From positions 62,001 to 126,000 of the forward strand of contig NZ_CAIJDP010000088.1 of NCBI RefSeq assembly GCF_903819435.1: a stretch of 64,000 bases of DNA, read 5' to 3'. The position numbers and the translations under genes were made by a program. Origin of the DNA: Flavobacterium salmonis (GTDB taxonomy: Bacteria; Bacteroidota; Bacteroidia; Flavobacteriales; Flavobacteriaceae). Below, in pieces: positions 10,049 to 17,795 of this stretch. The notes under the pieces are model-generated. The model searched no databases. It saw only the letters and a program-made list of their open reading frames with translations, and had not been told where the DNA came from. Numbering within the stretch: the stretch's first letter is position 1; each line of letters opens with the position of its first letter.

Positions 10049-10115
10049 TTATTAAAAGTTTAATTTTTATATAAGTCTTACAAAATGTAAAACTGTTACA
10101 GTAAAGATATAAAAT

Positions 10116-10145
10116 AAAAAAACTCCTGCAATTCAGGAGTTTTTG
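10116..10145 (-). terminator. Terminator downstream of the DUF2805 gene
   Basis: The 11-base arms AAAAACTCCTG and CAGGAGTTTTT enclose a 5-base loop. The minus-strand RNA continues with a run of U. Confidence 0.75.
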
Positions 10146-10146
10146 T

Positions 10147-10428
10147 TTAATCTAATTTATTTTTGATATAATATTTGCCGTCCAAATCTTCATCAAAATC
10201 ATCTATTTTAACCGGTTTGGGCTTTGGTTTATTTGCAATTGCTTTTTTTTTCCACATCTCAAATTTTTCAAGAGGCATTTTCTTTTTCATTATTTCCAGA
10301 ACTTCTTTTTCTGACAACCCAAATTCTTTTTTTATAATTTCGAATGGATTCTTTTCTTCTAGTGCCAACGAAACAAGCTTTTCAGTTTGTTCCCAATTCA
10401 ATTCTTTGCGGTTACTCTTTTTCATCAC
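10147..10428 (-). CDS. DUF2805 / TIGR03643 family small protein
   Basis: This is a 93-residue basic cytoplasmic protein. The central block, roughly residues 14-62 (EKLVSLALEEKNPFEIIKKE, then FGLSEKEVLEIMKKKM and FEMWKKKA), matches the helix-turn-helix-like pattern of the DUF2805 family. The C-terminus adds a lysine/proline stretch (KPKPKPVK) and an acidic tail. The biochemical function of the family is not established. The start ATG pair (MMKK) is followed by a good ORF with a proper terminator. The opposite-strand ORF over the same bases is not supported. Confidence 0.75.
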   Translation of the reverse strand: MMKKSNRKELNWEQTEKLVSLALEEKNPFEIIKKEFGLSEKEVLEIMKKKMPLEKFEMWKKKAIANKPKPKPVKIDDFDEDLDGKYYIKNKLD

Positions 10429-10723
10429 GTGAAAATTAATTCAAAATAGAGGTTAATGATTAATAGATTGATTTTCAATTTAAGTATCAATATTAATAAA
10501 AAAAATAATTAGTTGATCAGATTGAGTATATTTTTTTTATTGATTTCAGCATTTTTTTACGGTATCTGAATTTTGCCTGACATATTTGTAAATTTTATAA
10601 TTTATAATTTATTCTTAACCCATATATGCATTTTAAAATCTTATAAAATAAAATTTCTACATACAAAAAGAAAACCAATATCTGATTTCCTCTCTCTATT
10701 TTTAAAAACTAATATTAAACTAT

Positions 10724-11428
10724 TCATTTTTCATTATTTTGCAATACTGTTTTATAAATAAATCCTGCTGCAATTGCGCCTAAAAACGGAGCAAGCCAAA
10801 ACAGCCAAACCTGTGACAAAGGCTTACCTCCGACAAAAATAGCCTGAGATAATGAACGTGCAGGATTAACTGAAGTATTTGTAATTGGAATACTGATTAA
10901 ATGAATTAATGTTAAGGCTAAACCAATTGCAATACCACAAAAACTTGTGTTTGCAAATTTATCTGTAGCACCCAAAATTACTAGCAGGAAAAAAAATGTA
11001 AGCACGAACTCAGTAATAAATGCTGATGACATAGAATAACCCTCTGGTGAAAATGCGCCAAATCCATTAGATGCAAAAGCTCCGGCTTTAGTATTGTCTA
11101 TTGCATTTCCGGCTTTCCCTGACCAGATAATAAACAATGTTCCTGCTGCAGCGAGAGCACCAATACATTGTGCTATAATATACGGAATCAAATCTTTTGC
11201 CGAAAATCTTCCACCTGCCCATAATCCAATTGAAACTGCAGGATTAAAATGTCCCCCTGAAATATGCCCGACAGCATAGGCCATTGTTAATACGGTCAAA
11301 CCAAATGCTAATGAAACCCCAAGAAAACCAATTCCTAATTCAGGAATTCCGGCTGCAAAAAGTGCACTTCCACAGCCTCCAAAAACAAGCCAGTATGTTC
11401 CAAAAAACTCTGCAAATAATTTTTTCAT
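10724..11428 (-). CDS. aqpZ: Aquaporin Z (orthodox water channel)
   Basis: This is an inner-membrane channel with six membrane segments and both NPA boxes (N62-P63-A64 and N188-P189-A190). The pore selectivity residues read as F42, H176, T185 and R191, the F/H/T/R set of water-selective aquaporins rather than glycerol facilitators. The length (234) is normal for AqpZ. The gene follows the DoxX-like gene by 30 bases and may be co-transcribed with it and with the EamA gene. No terminator hairpin was found behind it. The roughly 295-base downstream gap up to the DUF2805 gene is very AT-rich and shows no gene. Confidence 0.93.
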   Translation of the reverse strand: MKKLFAEFFGTYWLVFGGCGSALFAAGIPELGIGFLGVSLAFGLTVLTMAYAVGHISGGHFNPAVSIGLWAGGRFSAKDLIPYIIAQCIGALAAAGTLFIIWSGKAGNAIDNTKAGAFASNGFGAFSPEGYSMSSAFITEFVLTFFFLLVILGATDKFANTSFCGIAIGLALTLIHLISIPITNTSVNPARSLSQAIFVGGKPLSQVWLFWLAPFLGAIAAGFIYKTVLQNNEK

Positions 11429-11458
11429 AATAAATGGTTTTAATTAATGGTTAGTAAT

Positions 11459-11812
11459 TTAGGTATATTGATATGCCCATAAAATCAACAAAAGCTGTAA
11501 TGGCATACGCAGCAATAAAATCCATTTTGGCAAACCAAAACCTGCTTTTTTATTTTGATACATGAAAAGATTTGCCGGAAACACTGCAACGAGCAAAGCT
11601 ATAATTCCCCATGCAGCAAAATGGCTCATGAAAGGAAGAGTGAGAAGAAAACCCAAAATTATTTCGGCGGCTCCACTTATAATATTTAGTAATCCGGGAT
11701 TTGGAAAATAAGGAGGAATGATTTTAAGATACATCCCCGGAGATCTGAAATGATTAATTCCGGCAACAATATAAAGAAAAGCCATTAGATACAAATGCCA
11801 GGGTAAATCCAT
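11459..11812 (-). CDS. DoxX-like family membrane protein
   Basis: This small integral membrane protein (117 residues) has four predicted membrane helices. The N-terminal pattern (LYLMAFLYIVAGINHFRSP) and the middle ISGAAEIILGFLL are typical of DoxX-like / MauE-type four-helix proteins. Many family members are linked to quinone or thiol redox, but function cannot be assigned here. It lies between the EamA transporter (65-base gap) and aqpZ (30-base gap) on the same strand, suggesting one transcript. Confidence 0.75.
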   Translation of the reverse strand: MDLPWHLYLMAFLYIVAGINHFRSPGMYLKIIPPYFPNPGLLNIISGAAEIILGFLLTLPFMSHFAAWGIIALLVAVFPANLFMYQNKKAGFGLPKWILLLRMPLQLLLILWAYQYT

Positions 11813-11877
11813 GATAATCAGATTTTAGCACGAATTTAATAAATTCCAAGGACTTTTACCCGAAAGTATGATTTTTT

Positions 11878-12780
11878 TTACAAAACAATTGTTTTTCTAA
11901 AATTAACATTCATTATAATGATTGCCAAAACAATTAGTACGATTCCGATCCATTGCAAAAAAATGACTTTTTCATTTAATAAAACAAACGCCATCATTAC
12001 CGAAACCGGCAGTTCAAGAGCAGAAACAATGCTTCCTAATCCAATTCCGGTTAAAGGGAAACCGGCATTCATAAGCATCGGAGGAATTATAGTCCCGAAA
12101 AGAGAAAGTACAATCCCCCATTTCAAGAAAATTGAAAAATTAAAAGGTGCATTTTGTGTAGCCAGAGCAAACGAAAAAACAATAACAGAACCACCCAAAA
12201 GCATATATAAACTTCTTTGCGCCGAAGAAATTTTGACAGCTATACGGTTTGCTGTAAACATGGTTGTAGTAAATGATGCCGCTGCCAGAATGCCCCAGCC
12301 AATTCCACGCCAATCTAACGCAATATTATTATTAAGAATATTAGTTGCTAACACAGTTCCAATAAGAACAATAAAAACAGCAATTATCTTTTGAATTGAT
12401 GGCAGTTTCTTTTCTAAAACCATTTCAAGCAAAACCCCCATCCAGACAGTCTGCATTAATAAAACAATACCTATTGAAACAGGAATATACTTTACAGCTA
12501 AATAATAAAACAAACTAGTCATACCCAATGAAGTTCCGGCCAACATTAAATTAAAAATATTTTTCGTCGTTGCTTTTACTACATTTTCCTTATGCTTTGC
12601 TTTTTGAAAAGCATTAATCAACAAAACACCTAAAATGCCTAATATAAATTGAGAAGTAGTAACTTCTGCAGTCGTAAAACCTTCCGCATAAGCCATTTTT
12701 ACAAATGTAGCCAGCATACCATAACTTGTAGCACCTAAACCAACCAGAAAAACTCCTTTCAGTATATTTTTTTGTGACAT
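11878..12780 (-). CDS. EamA family transporter (drug/metabolite superfamily)
   Basis: This inner-membrane protein of 300 residues has ten predicted helices arranged as two EamA repeats (about 8-147 and 158-293). The second repeat ends in ELPVSVMMAFVLLNEKVIFLQWIGI, a conserved EamA pattern in which a proline in the helix precedes an E in the loop. Members export amino acids, metabolites or drugs; the substrate here is unknown. It is the first gene of a probable EamA-DoxX-aqpZ transcript and has a clean -7 element upstream. Confidence 0.83.
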   Translation of the reverse strand: MSQKNILKGVFLVGLGATSYGMLATFVKMAYAEGFTTAEVTTSQFILGILGVLLINAFQKAKHKENVVKATTKNIFNLMLAGTSLGMTSLFYYLAVKYIPVSIGIVLLMQTVWMGVLLEMVLEKKLPSIQKIIAVFIVLIGTVLATNILNNNIALDWRGIGWGILAAASFTTTMFTANRIAVKISSAQRSLYMLLGGSVIVFSFALATQNAPFNFSIFLKWGIVLSLFGTIIPPMLMNAGFPLTGIGLGSIVSALELPVSVMMAFVLLNEKVIFLQWIGIVLIVLAIIIMNVNFRKTIVL

Positions 12781-12805
12781 TTTACTTTATTTAAAATTGA
12801 GCCTG

Positions 12806-12813
12806 CAAAGATA
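12806..12813 (-). promoter_or_regulatory. Predicted -7 promoter element of the EamA gene
   Basis: The minus strand reads TATCTTTG, an exact TAnnTTTG match, 26 bases before the start codon. Confidence 0.5.
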
Positions 12814-12960
12814 ACACATAGTTTTGGGCTTACTATTCAAAAAACAGAAAAGACAAAATTTTAACTTAAGAGCCTGTTTAAAATTTATTTCTGAAAAATT
12901 AAACCTTCAATCAACTTCATTTAAAAAATTTCTTTATTTTGCACCCAAATCTAAAAAACA

Positions 12961-13680
12961 ATGAAAAAATCAATTATTGCATTTATTGCAATTACCTTAT
13001 TAGCTGTCTCATGTGACAAAAAAGAACCAACTGACAGTGTACATATTACAGGAAACATAAAAGGATTAAAAGAAGGAAAATTATATATACAAAGATATAA
13101 TGACACAGCTTTGGTAGCTATTGACAGCATTAAGATTGATGGAAATTCAGCTTTTGAAACTACTATAAAATTAGAATCCCCGGAAATGCTTTATTTATTC
13201 CTGGATCGTGGCGTTACCAACTCATTAGACAATAACATCATGTTTTTTGCTGAACCGGGAAACATAAATATCGATGCAAATCTTGATAATTTTATTAATG
13301 GCGCCAAGATTACCGGTTCAAAAAACCAAGAGCTATATGAAGAATATCAAAAAGTAAACTCCCGCTTTAAAGACGAAAGTCTTTCATTGATAGAAGCAAA
13401 ATTTAAAGCATTGAAAAGACAGGATCAAAAAGCAATGGATAGCATTGAAGCAAAAGGTAATTCGAATATTAAACGAAAATATTTATTCGCTACCAACTTT
13501 GCAATTAACAATAAAGATCATGAAATAGCACCTTATATAGCCTTGGCAGAAATTTATGATATCAATATTAAATTTCTGGATACTATTCAAAAGTCGATGA
13601 CTCCTAATGTAGCTAAATCATTATACGGTAAAAAGCTAACCAAGTATGTTAATGACATCAAAAAAGAAGAAAAAAAATAA
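12961..13680 (+). CDS. DUF4369 domain lipoprotein
   Basis: This is a 239-residue predicted lipoprotein with lipobox cysteine C18 (LLAVSCDKK). The DUF4369 domain (about 27-125) shows the usual ITGNIKGLKEGKLYIQRY and AFETTIKLESPEM pattern. In Bacteroidota this domain commonly precedes a thioredoxin-like domain. Here no CxxC or thioredoxin fold follows, only a charged, helical C-terminal half, so this is a short form without redox function. It is a single gene with its own terminator. Confidence 0.8.
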   Translation: MKKSIIAFIAITLLAVSCDKKEPTDSVHITGNIKGLKEGKLYIQRYNDTALVAIDSIKIDGNSAFETTIKLESPEMLYLFLDRGVTNSLDNNIMFFAEPGNINIDANLDNFINGAKITGSKNQELYEEYQKVNSRFKDESLSLIEAKFKALKRQDQKAMDSIEAKGNSNIKRKYLFATNFAINNKDHEIAPYIALAEIYDINIKFLDTIQKSMTPNVAKSLYGKKLTKYVNDIKKEEKK

Positions 13681-13696
13681 TTTGAATATTTTAAAC

Positions 13697-13728
13697 AAAA
13701 AAGTCCTGAAAATTTTCAGGCCTTTTTG
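13697..13728 (+). terminator. Terminator of the DUF4369 lipoprotein gene
   Basis: The arms AAAAAGTCCTGAAAA and TTTTCAGGCCTTTTT pair with a single internal mismatch and almost no loop, followed by T-rich sequence. Confidence 0.65.
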
Positions 13729-13792
13729 TTTTATTACAAGACATTAAAAATCATATCGCATAAACCATTGAATCTAAAACTTAATTTATTCC

Positions 13793-13826
13793 AAAAAAAA
13801 ACCATCACAAAAAGTGATGGTTTTTT
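13793..13826 (-). terminator. Terminator behind the downstream tRNA-Thr copy
   Basis: Perfect arms ACCATCAC and GTGATGGT with flanking A/T runs form the hairpin. The minus-strand RNA ends in nine U. The same hairpin arms recur behind the other tRNA-Thr copy. Confidence 0.7.
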
Positions 13827-13830
13827 GCTG

Positions 13831-13904
13831 AGCCGGCGGAGGGACTCGAACCCACGACCTGCTGATTACAAATCAGCTGCTCTAGCCAACTGAGCTACGC
13901 TGGC
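13831..13904 (-). tRNA. tRNA-Thr (anticodon UGU), downstream copy
   Basis: This is a 74-base cloverleaf on the minus strand: acceptor GCCAGCG/CGCCGGC, D-arm GCTC-AGTTGGCTA-GAGC, anticodon arm GCTGA-TTTGTAA-TCAGC giving anticodon TGT, a 5-base variable loop and T-loop TTCGAGT. CCA is not encoded. Two mismatches are visible, A4-C69 in the acceptor and T50-T64 in the T-stem, and both copies share them. It is identical to the copy 103 bases upstream. Confidence 0.93.
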
Positions 13905-13973
13905 GACTCATTTTAAAGCACAATTATTAATGGTTTTTTTGTCCCAAAAATAAGACTGCCCTTCATTATAACG

Positions 13974-14003
13974 AAAAACCATCACAAAAGTGATGGTTTT
14001 TTT
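13974..14003 (-). terminator. Terminator-like hairpin between the two tRNA-Thr copies
   Basis: The arms AAAAACCATCAC and GTGATGGTTTTT enclose a 4-base loop. On the minus strand only five U follow, so read-through into the second tRNA is possible. Confidence 0.6.
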
Positions 14004-14007
14004 GTTG

Positions 14008-14081
14008 AGCCGGCGGAGGGACTCGAACCCACGACCTGCTGATTACAAATCAGCTGCTCTAGCCAACTGAGCTACGCTGGC
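14008..14081 (-). tRNA. tRNA-Thr (anticodon UGU), upstream copy
   Basis: The 74-base sequence is identical to the copy at 13831-13904, with the same TGT anticodon, the same GAGTC just before the 5' end and the same type of hairpin behind it. This copy has the better promoter, a complete -33/-7 pair. The repeated unit (flank, tRNA, hairpin) points to tandem duplication. Confidence 0.93.
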
Positions 14082-14096
14082 GACTCATTACGGGTG

Positions 14097-14127
14097 CAAA
14101 TATAAGGCGGTTTTTGGTTTTTCCAAA
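14097..14127 (-). promoter_or_regulatory. Bacteroidota-type promoter of the tRNA-Thr pair
   Basis: The minus strand carries TTTG, a 19-base spacer and TATATTTG, matching both the -33 and -7 consensus at the expected spacing. The -7 box ends 15 bases before the mature tRNA 5' end. This is the best promoter in the window. Confidence 0.7.
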
Positions 14128-14159
14128 ATATATTTGAACTTTTTATACTTTTTTTTGGC

Positions 14160-14426
14160 TTACAATTCGTTGATTTTAGCAATTAATTGATTAGCAGTTT
14201 GTTCCAACTCAACATTGATTTGCTTGAAGTGTGCCTTTTTGTTTTCAACATTTTTAGCATTCACTTTTGTGATCAAAGTATCAAAAGCAGCGATTGCCTG
14301 ATCGATCAAAGCATTCGTTTCAGGTGTAGGATTTCCTGTAGTAGACATTTCAAATAAGTAAATTGCCTCAATAATATCTCCTAATACGAAATTGATGTCT
14401 TTCTTTAAATTCTTAACGTTTGCCAT
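14160..14426 (-). CDS. Small helical protein of unknown function
   Basis: This is an 88-residue predicted cytoplasmic protein, almost entirely alpha-helical and mildly charged, with no cysteine and no signal peptide. No known family was recognised with confidence. The codon use looks like that of its neighbours, and the gene has a perfect -7 element upstream, so it is probably expressed. It sits alone between the tRNA-Thr promoter and manA. A small four-helix or coiled-coil scaffold is possible but is only inference. Confidence 0.6.
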   Translation of the reverse strand: MANVKNLKKDINFVLGDIIEAIYLFEMSTTGNPTPETNALIDQAIAAFDTLITKVNAKNVENKKAHFKQINVELEQTANQLIAKINEL

Positions 14427-14452
14427 TTTATTTTAATTTTAATTTGCGTTTG

Positions 14453-14460
14453 CAAAAGTA
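14453..14460 (-). promoter_or_regulatory. Predicted -7 element of the small helical-protein gene
   Basis: The minus strand reads TACTTTTG, an exact TAnnTTTG match, 27 bases before the ATG. Confidence 0.5.
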
Positions 14461-14482
14461 CACATAATCTTTATATTAAGCG

Positions 14483-15451
14483 CTATGAAATATAAATTTC
14501 TAAAATTGAAGCCTTTCCATTCAAAATAAATGCATTTATCTCAGCCGGAATCAAAACAGTATCTCCCTTTTCATACACTTCTTTAAAACCATCAAATTCA
14601 ATTTCAAAAGCCCCTTCTATACACATATAAACCGTAAAAGTCTCTCCTGATTTAGAAACGGAAACCTTATTTCCCAACGGTATAAAATTGGTTGTAAAAT
14701 AAGGGCAATCAACAACTACATTTGATGTATTCGTTTTTGTTTCGTATTTCTTTTGTGTATCTACTTTATTATAATTTATTGCGTCAAGCGCTAAATCTAC
14801 ATGTAGCTCTCTTGTATTTCCTTGAGCATCTTTACGATCAAAATCATACAAACGATATGTAATATCTGAAGTTTGTTGAATTTCGGCCACAACCAGCCCT
14901 GCTCCGATTGCATGAACCGTTCCGGTTTCTAAAAAGAAAACATCTCCAGGTTTAGCTTTTACAGTATCAAGAATAGAACCCAGGTTTTTATCATTAAGAT
15001 GCTGCAAATACTCTTCTTTGCTGGAATCATTTTTGAAGCCAACAATAATTCTTGCGTCCGGATCAGCCTGTGTTACATACCACATTTCGGTTTTGCCGAA
15101 TGAATTATGACGTTCTTTGGCTAATTTATCATTTGGATGAACTTGTATAGAAAGATCTTCTCTTGCATCTAAATATTTAAAAAGCAAAGGAAATTGTTTA
15201 CCGAAACGCTTGTAAACTTCGGTTCCCAAAATTTCGTTTGGCATTTCATCAATAAGCTCCATTAATGATTTACCTTTTAGCTCTCCATTAGCTACAATAC
15301 TCACATCTCCTTCTACAGTTGACAACTCCCAGCTTTCTCCCGTAATTTTTGAAACAATTGGCTTGTTAAGAATCGTTTTCAGTTTTTCTCCTCCCCAAAT
15401 TCTTTCTTTTAAAATTGGTTCAAATTGCAAAGGGTATGATTTTGGTTTCAT
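14483..15451 (-). CDS. manA: Mannose-6-phosphate isomerase, class I
   Basis: This zinc-dependent cupin enzyme interconverts mannose-6-phosphate and fructose-6-phosphate and feeds GDP-mannose synthesis. The protein has 322 residues, the length of Bacillus-type short ManA. The metal site is visible as SIQVHPNDK followed by later Glu and His ligands (FLETGTVHAIGAG). The start region RIWGGEKL and the C-terminal FEVYEKGDTVLIPAEI-like cupin strand fit the family. It is the last gene of the idi-queD-bcp-manA series, 61 bases behind bcp. It could supply precursors for the polysaccharide locus, though it is far from it. Confidence 0.9.
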   Translation of the reverse strand: MKPKSYPLQFEPILKERIWGGEKLKTILNKPIVSKITGESWELSTVEGDVSIVANGELKGKSLMELIDEMPNEILGTEVYKRFGKQFPLLFKYLDAREDLSIQVHPNDKLAKERHNSFGKTEMWYVTQADPDARIIVGFKNDSSKEEYLQHLNDKNLGSILDTVKAKPGDVFFLETGTVHAIGAGLVVAEIQQTSDITYRLYDFDRKDAQGNTRELHVDLALDAINYNKVDTQKKYETKTNTSNVVVDCPYFTTNFIPLGNKVSVSKSGETFTVYMCIEGAFEIEFDGFKEVYEKGDTVLIPAEINAFILNGKASILEIYIS

Positions 15452-15512
15452 AGTTTTTTTTTGGCTAATATCTTTATTAATACAATATTTATCTAATACT
15501 ATTTTTTTTAAC

Positions 15513-15971
15513 TTACAATACTAATTCTTTAATTGTATGCAACGCTTTCGGAATATGGCTGGCAGCATTCATACTGTCAAAAATTAAAATTACAAGACCA
15601 TTTCTGTCAATTACATACGTTACTCTTCCAGGAAGGAGTCCGAATAAATTATTTTTAACTCCAAAAAGATGCCTCAATTTCTTATCTTCATCTGATAACA
15701 AAATAAATGGCAACTCATGTTTTTTAGCAAACTTGTGATGGGATTTCACACTATCACTGCTTATCCCAATTACTTCTGCCCCTAAATCTTTAAAATCTTC
15801 ATATTGATCCCTAAAGCTGCAGGCTTCGGTAGTACAACCCGGTGTATTATCTTTAGGGTAAAAATAAATCACGAGCGGCTTTCGCCCCAAAACACTTTGG
15901 CTTTCAAAAATTTCTCCGTGACTATCTTTCGCAGTAAAATTCGGAACTATATCTCCTATTTTTAATGACAT
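15513..15971 (-). CDS. bcp: Thioredoxin-dependent peroxiredoxin (Bcp/PrxQ type)
   Basis: This cytoplasmic peroxidase reduces hydrogen peroxide and organic peroxides using thioredoxin. In this 152-residue protein the peroxidatic C46 and resolving C51 are both present in DNTPGCTTEACSFRD, the typical five-residue spacing of the PrxQ subfamily. The strand VIYFYPKD precedes the active site. It lies 3 bases after queD, so the two are almost certainly co-transcribed. Confidence 0.92.
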   Translation of the reverse strand: MSLKIGDIVPNFTAKDSHGEIFESQSVLGRKPLVIYFYPKDNTPGCTTEACSFRDQYEDFKDLGAEVIGISSDSVKSHHKFAKKHELPFILLSDEDKKLRHLFGVKNNLFGLLPGRVTYVIDRNGLVILIFDSMNAASHIPKALHTIKELVL

Positions 15972-15974
15972 GCT

Positions 15975-16385
15975 TTATTCTCCTTTATAAGTTACAAAAT
16001 TACGTTCCGTTTCATTCAAAACGATTTCTAAATCAAAATCGGGCTGAATTCTTTTTCTAATTTTATTCCATATCACAACAGCAATGTTTTCAGCTGTTGG
16101 ATTCAAATCCTGAAATTCAGGAACATCCAGATTCAGGTTTTTGTGATCAAACGGAATTTCCACTTCAGCAAGTATAATATCCGCTAACACTTTTACATCC
16201 ATTACAAAACCAGTTTCCGGATCAATTTTTCCTGTAACACTTACTGTTAAACCATAATTATGACCATGGAAATTGGGATTATTGCATTTTCCAAAAACTA
16301 AATCGTTCTTTTCAGATGTCCAGTCTTTCCTGTGTAATCGATGCGCAGCATTAAAATGTGCCTTTCTTGATATGGTTACTCTCAT
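15975..16385 (-). CDS. queD: 6-carboxytetrahydropterin synthase / 6-pyruvoyl-tetrahydropterin synthase family
   Basis: This is a member of the QueD/PTPS family that converts dihydroneopterin triphosphate to 6-carboxytetrahydropterin for queuosine synthesis. The zinc histidines are H15 (FNAAHRLH), H40 and H42 (NFHGHNYGL), and the catalytic cysteine is C34 (FGKCNNPN). The 136-residue length is close to other QueD proteins. It lies between idi (23-base gap) and bcp (3-base gap). No other queuosine gene is adjacent, so a PTPS side activity cannot be excluded. Confidence 0.87.
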   Translation of the reverse strand: MRVTISRKAHFNAAHRLHRKDWTSEKNDLVFGKCNNPNFHGHNYGLTVSVTGKIDPETGFVMDVKVLADIILAEVEIPFDHKNLNLDVPEFQDLNPTAENIAVVIWNKIRKRIQPDFDLEIVLNETERNFVTYKGE

Positions 16386-16408
16386 TTAGGTTTTAGTTAG
16401 TAGGTTTT

Positions 16409-16936
16409 TTATAGTTTGTGGTCCTCTAAATAATGATAAAATTCATCAAAAATTATTTTAAACCAAACAGTGTAAATTTCGGGATGCTTTTCAATATCAT
16501 CTTTTACATCTTCTATCAACATCCATTTCCAATCCTCTACTTCTTCTAAATTGATGGCTGGACTATCATTATAATATCCAATCATCACGTGATCAAGTTC
16601 ATGTTCAGTCAAACCATTATCAAAAGGCGCTTTGTATATAAAGTGAAATAGTTCTTTTAATTCGGTTCTAAAACCCATTTCCTCAAACAATCTGCGACTT
16701 CCAGCTTCTATATTAGACTCCCCTTCACGTTGATGACTGCAACAAGTATTTGTCCATAGTAAAGGTGAATGGTATTTTTGATGAGCACGCTGCTGTAACA
16801 TTATTTCATTTTTACTGTTTAAAATAAAAACTGAAAAAGCCCGATGTAAAACCGCTTTCTCGTGTGCTTCTAATTTTGGCATTAAGCCAATTTGCTCATC
16901 ATTTGTATTAACTAATATTACGTTTTCTTCTATCAT
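16409..16936 (-). CDS. idi: Isopentenyl-diphosphate delta-isomerase, type 1
   Basis: This Nudix-fold enzyme interconverts isopentenyl and dimethylallyl diphosphate for isoprenoid synthesis, including quinones and undecaprenyl carrier. In this 175-residue protein the catalytic cysteine lies in WTNTCCSHQREGE (C65/C66), followed by the Nudix-like helix AGSRRLFEEMGF and the catalytic glutamate region HELDHVMIGYY. It is the first gene of the four-gene series ending in manA and has a clear -7 element upstream. Confidence 0.92.
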   Translation of the reverse strand: MIEENVILVNTNDEQIGLMPKLEAHEKAVLHRAFSVFILNSKNEIMLQQRAHQKYHSPLLWTNTCCSHQREGESNIEAGSRRLFEEMGFRTELKELFHFIYKAPFDNGLTEHELDHVMIGYYNDSPAINLEEVEDWKWMLIEDVKDDIEKHPEIYTVWFKIIFDEFYHYLEDHKL

Positions 16937-16954
16937 AAGGTGTGTTGATGTAAC

Positions 16955-16962
16955 AAAAATAC
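16955..16962 (-). promoter_or_regulatory. Predicted -7 element of the idi-queD-bcp-manA operon
   Basis: The minus strand reads TATTTTTG, an exact TAnnTTTG match, 19 bases before the idi ATG. No clear -33 TTTG at the usual spacing was found. Confidence 0.5.
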
Positions 16963-17200
16963 GAAAAAAGAAATGGCTTGAAAATTTCAGAAAAGATTGT
17001 GAAAAGTTTAACTAAGCCTGATTTTATTATACTTTATTGATTTTCAATATCATATTTCATTATTTTTTCAAAAAAAACCTTTTAAAACCAAGCTTTTAAA
17101 ACTACAACTATATATTTTTACGTAAATAAACAAAAAGTTAAAACACACTTAAATATATCTGAATTACAATGTAAAGATATTTCTGCATGAAATCTCATCG

Positions 17201-17208
17201 TATCTTTG
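17201..17208 (+). promoter_or_regulatory. Predicted -7 element of msrB-msrA
   Basis: TATCTTTG is an exact TAnnTTTG match, 25 bases before the chosen msrB start. It overlaps the region just upstream of a longer ATG candidate, which argues for the shorter start at 17233. Confidence 0.5.
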
Positions 17209-17232
17209 GAATTCAGATTAATCTCCAAAAAC

Positions 17233-17784
17233 ATGAAATCAAAAAATCTCATCAGCCTATTCTTCCTAATGCCTCTTTTCATTTTGCAGGCTTGCGGACA
17301 AAACACTAAAAAAGAACCTGAAAATAAAGTTGTGGAAAACAAAATCAACAAACCCGGAAATCCTTATTATTCAAATACAGCTACAACCAAATTAAATGTT
17401 AGCGATGCAGAATGGAAAAAAGTTTTACCCGAAGATGTTTATGCTGTCATGAGAGAAGCAGATACAGAAAGACCTTTTACAGGAAAATATTGGAGCACAG
17501 ATGAGAAAGGAACTTATTATTGCGTCTCATGCGGAAATAAACTTTTTAGATCAACAACAAAATTTGCGAGCAGCTGCGGGTGGCCAAGTTTTTTCGAACA
17601 AGACAATAAAAAAAGTGTTGTTTATAAAAACGACAACTCTCTTGGAATGGAAAGAATCGAAGCTCTCTGCGGAAGATGTAATGGCCATCTAGGTCATTTA
17701 TTTGATGATGGCCCGGCACCTACAGGAAAACGATATTGCATGAACTCGATTGCCCTTGACTTCATTCCTGATTCTAAAAAATAA
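17233..17784 (+). CDS. msrB: Peptide-methionine (R)-S-oxide reductase, lipoprotein form
   Basis: This enzyme repairs methionine-R-sulfoxide in exported proteins. The start at 17233 gives a lipoprotein signal with C21 (FILQACGQN). An in-frame ATG at 17206 would bury the signal and lies too close to the promoter. Zinc cysteines appear as YCVSCGN and LCGRCNG. The catalytic cysteine is in KRYCMNSIALDF, with the conserved CGWPSF and GHLGHLFDDGP motifs. It is followed 11 bases later by msrA, forming a two-gene periplasmic repair operon. Confidence 0.9.
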   Translation: MKSKNLISLFFLMPLFILQACGQNTKKEPENKVVENKINKPGNPYYSNTATTKLNVSDAEWKKVLPEDVYAVMREADTERPFTGKYWSTDEKGTYYCVSCGNKLFRSTTKFASSCGWPSFFEQDNKKSVVYKNDNSLGMERIEALCGRCNGHLGHLFDDGPAPTGKRYCMNSIALDFIPDSKK

Positions 17785-17795
17785 ATATTATATAT

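Noticed and set aside
10573..10761. 62-codon plus-strand ORF in the gap before aqpZ
   Set aside because: It is low-complexity AT-rich sequence rich in Phe, Ile and Lys, overlaps the 3' end of aqpZ on the other strand and has no promoter or family signal.
11918..12394. Plus-strand ORF of 158 codons
   Set aside because: It is antisense to the EamA transporter frame, which shows clear helices and family motifs; the reverse reading lacks any recognisable domain.
17206..17232. Upstream ATG for msrB
   Set aside because: It would place nine extra residues before a good lipoprotein signal and overlaps the predicted -7 promoter box.
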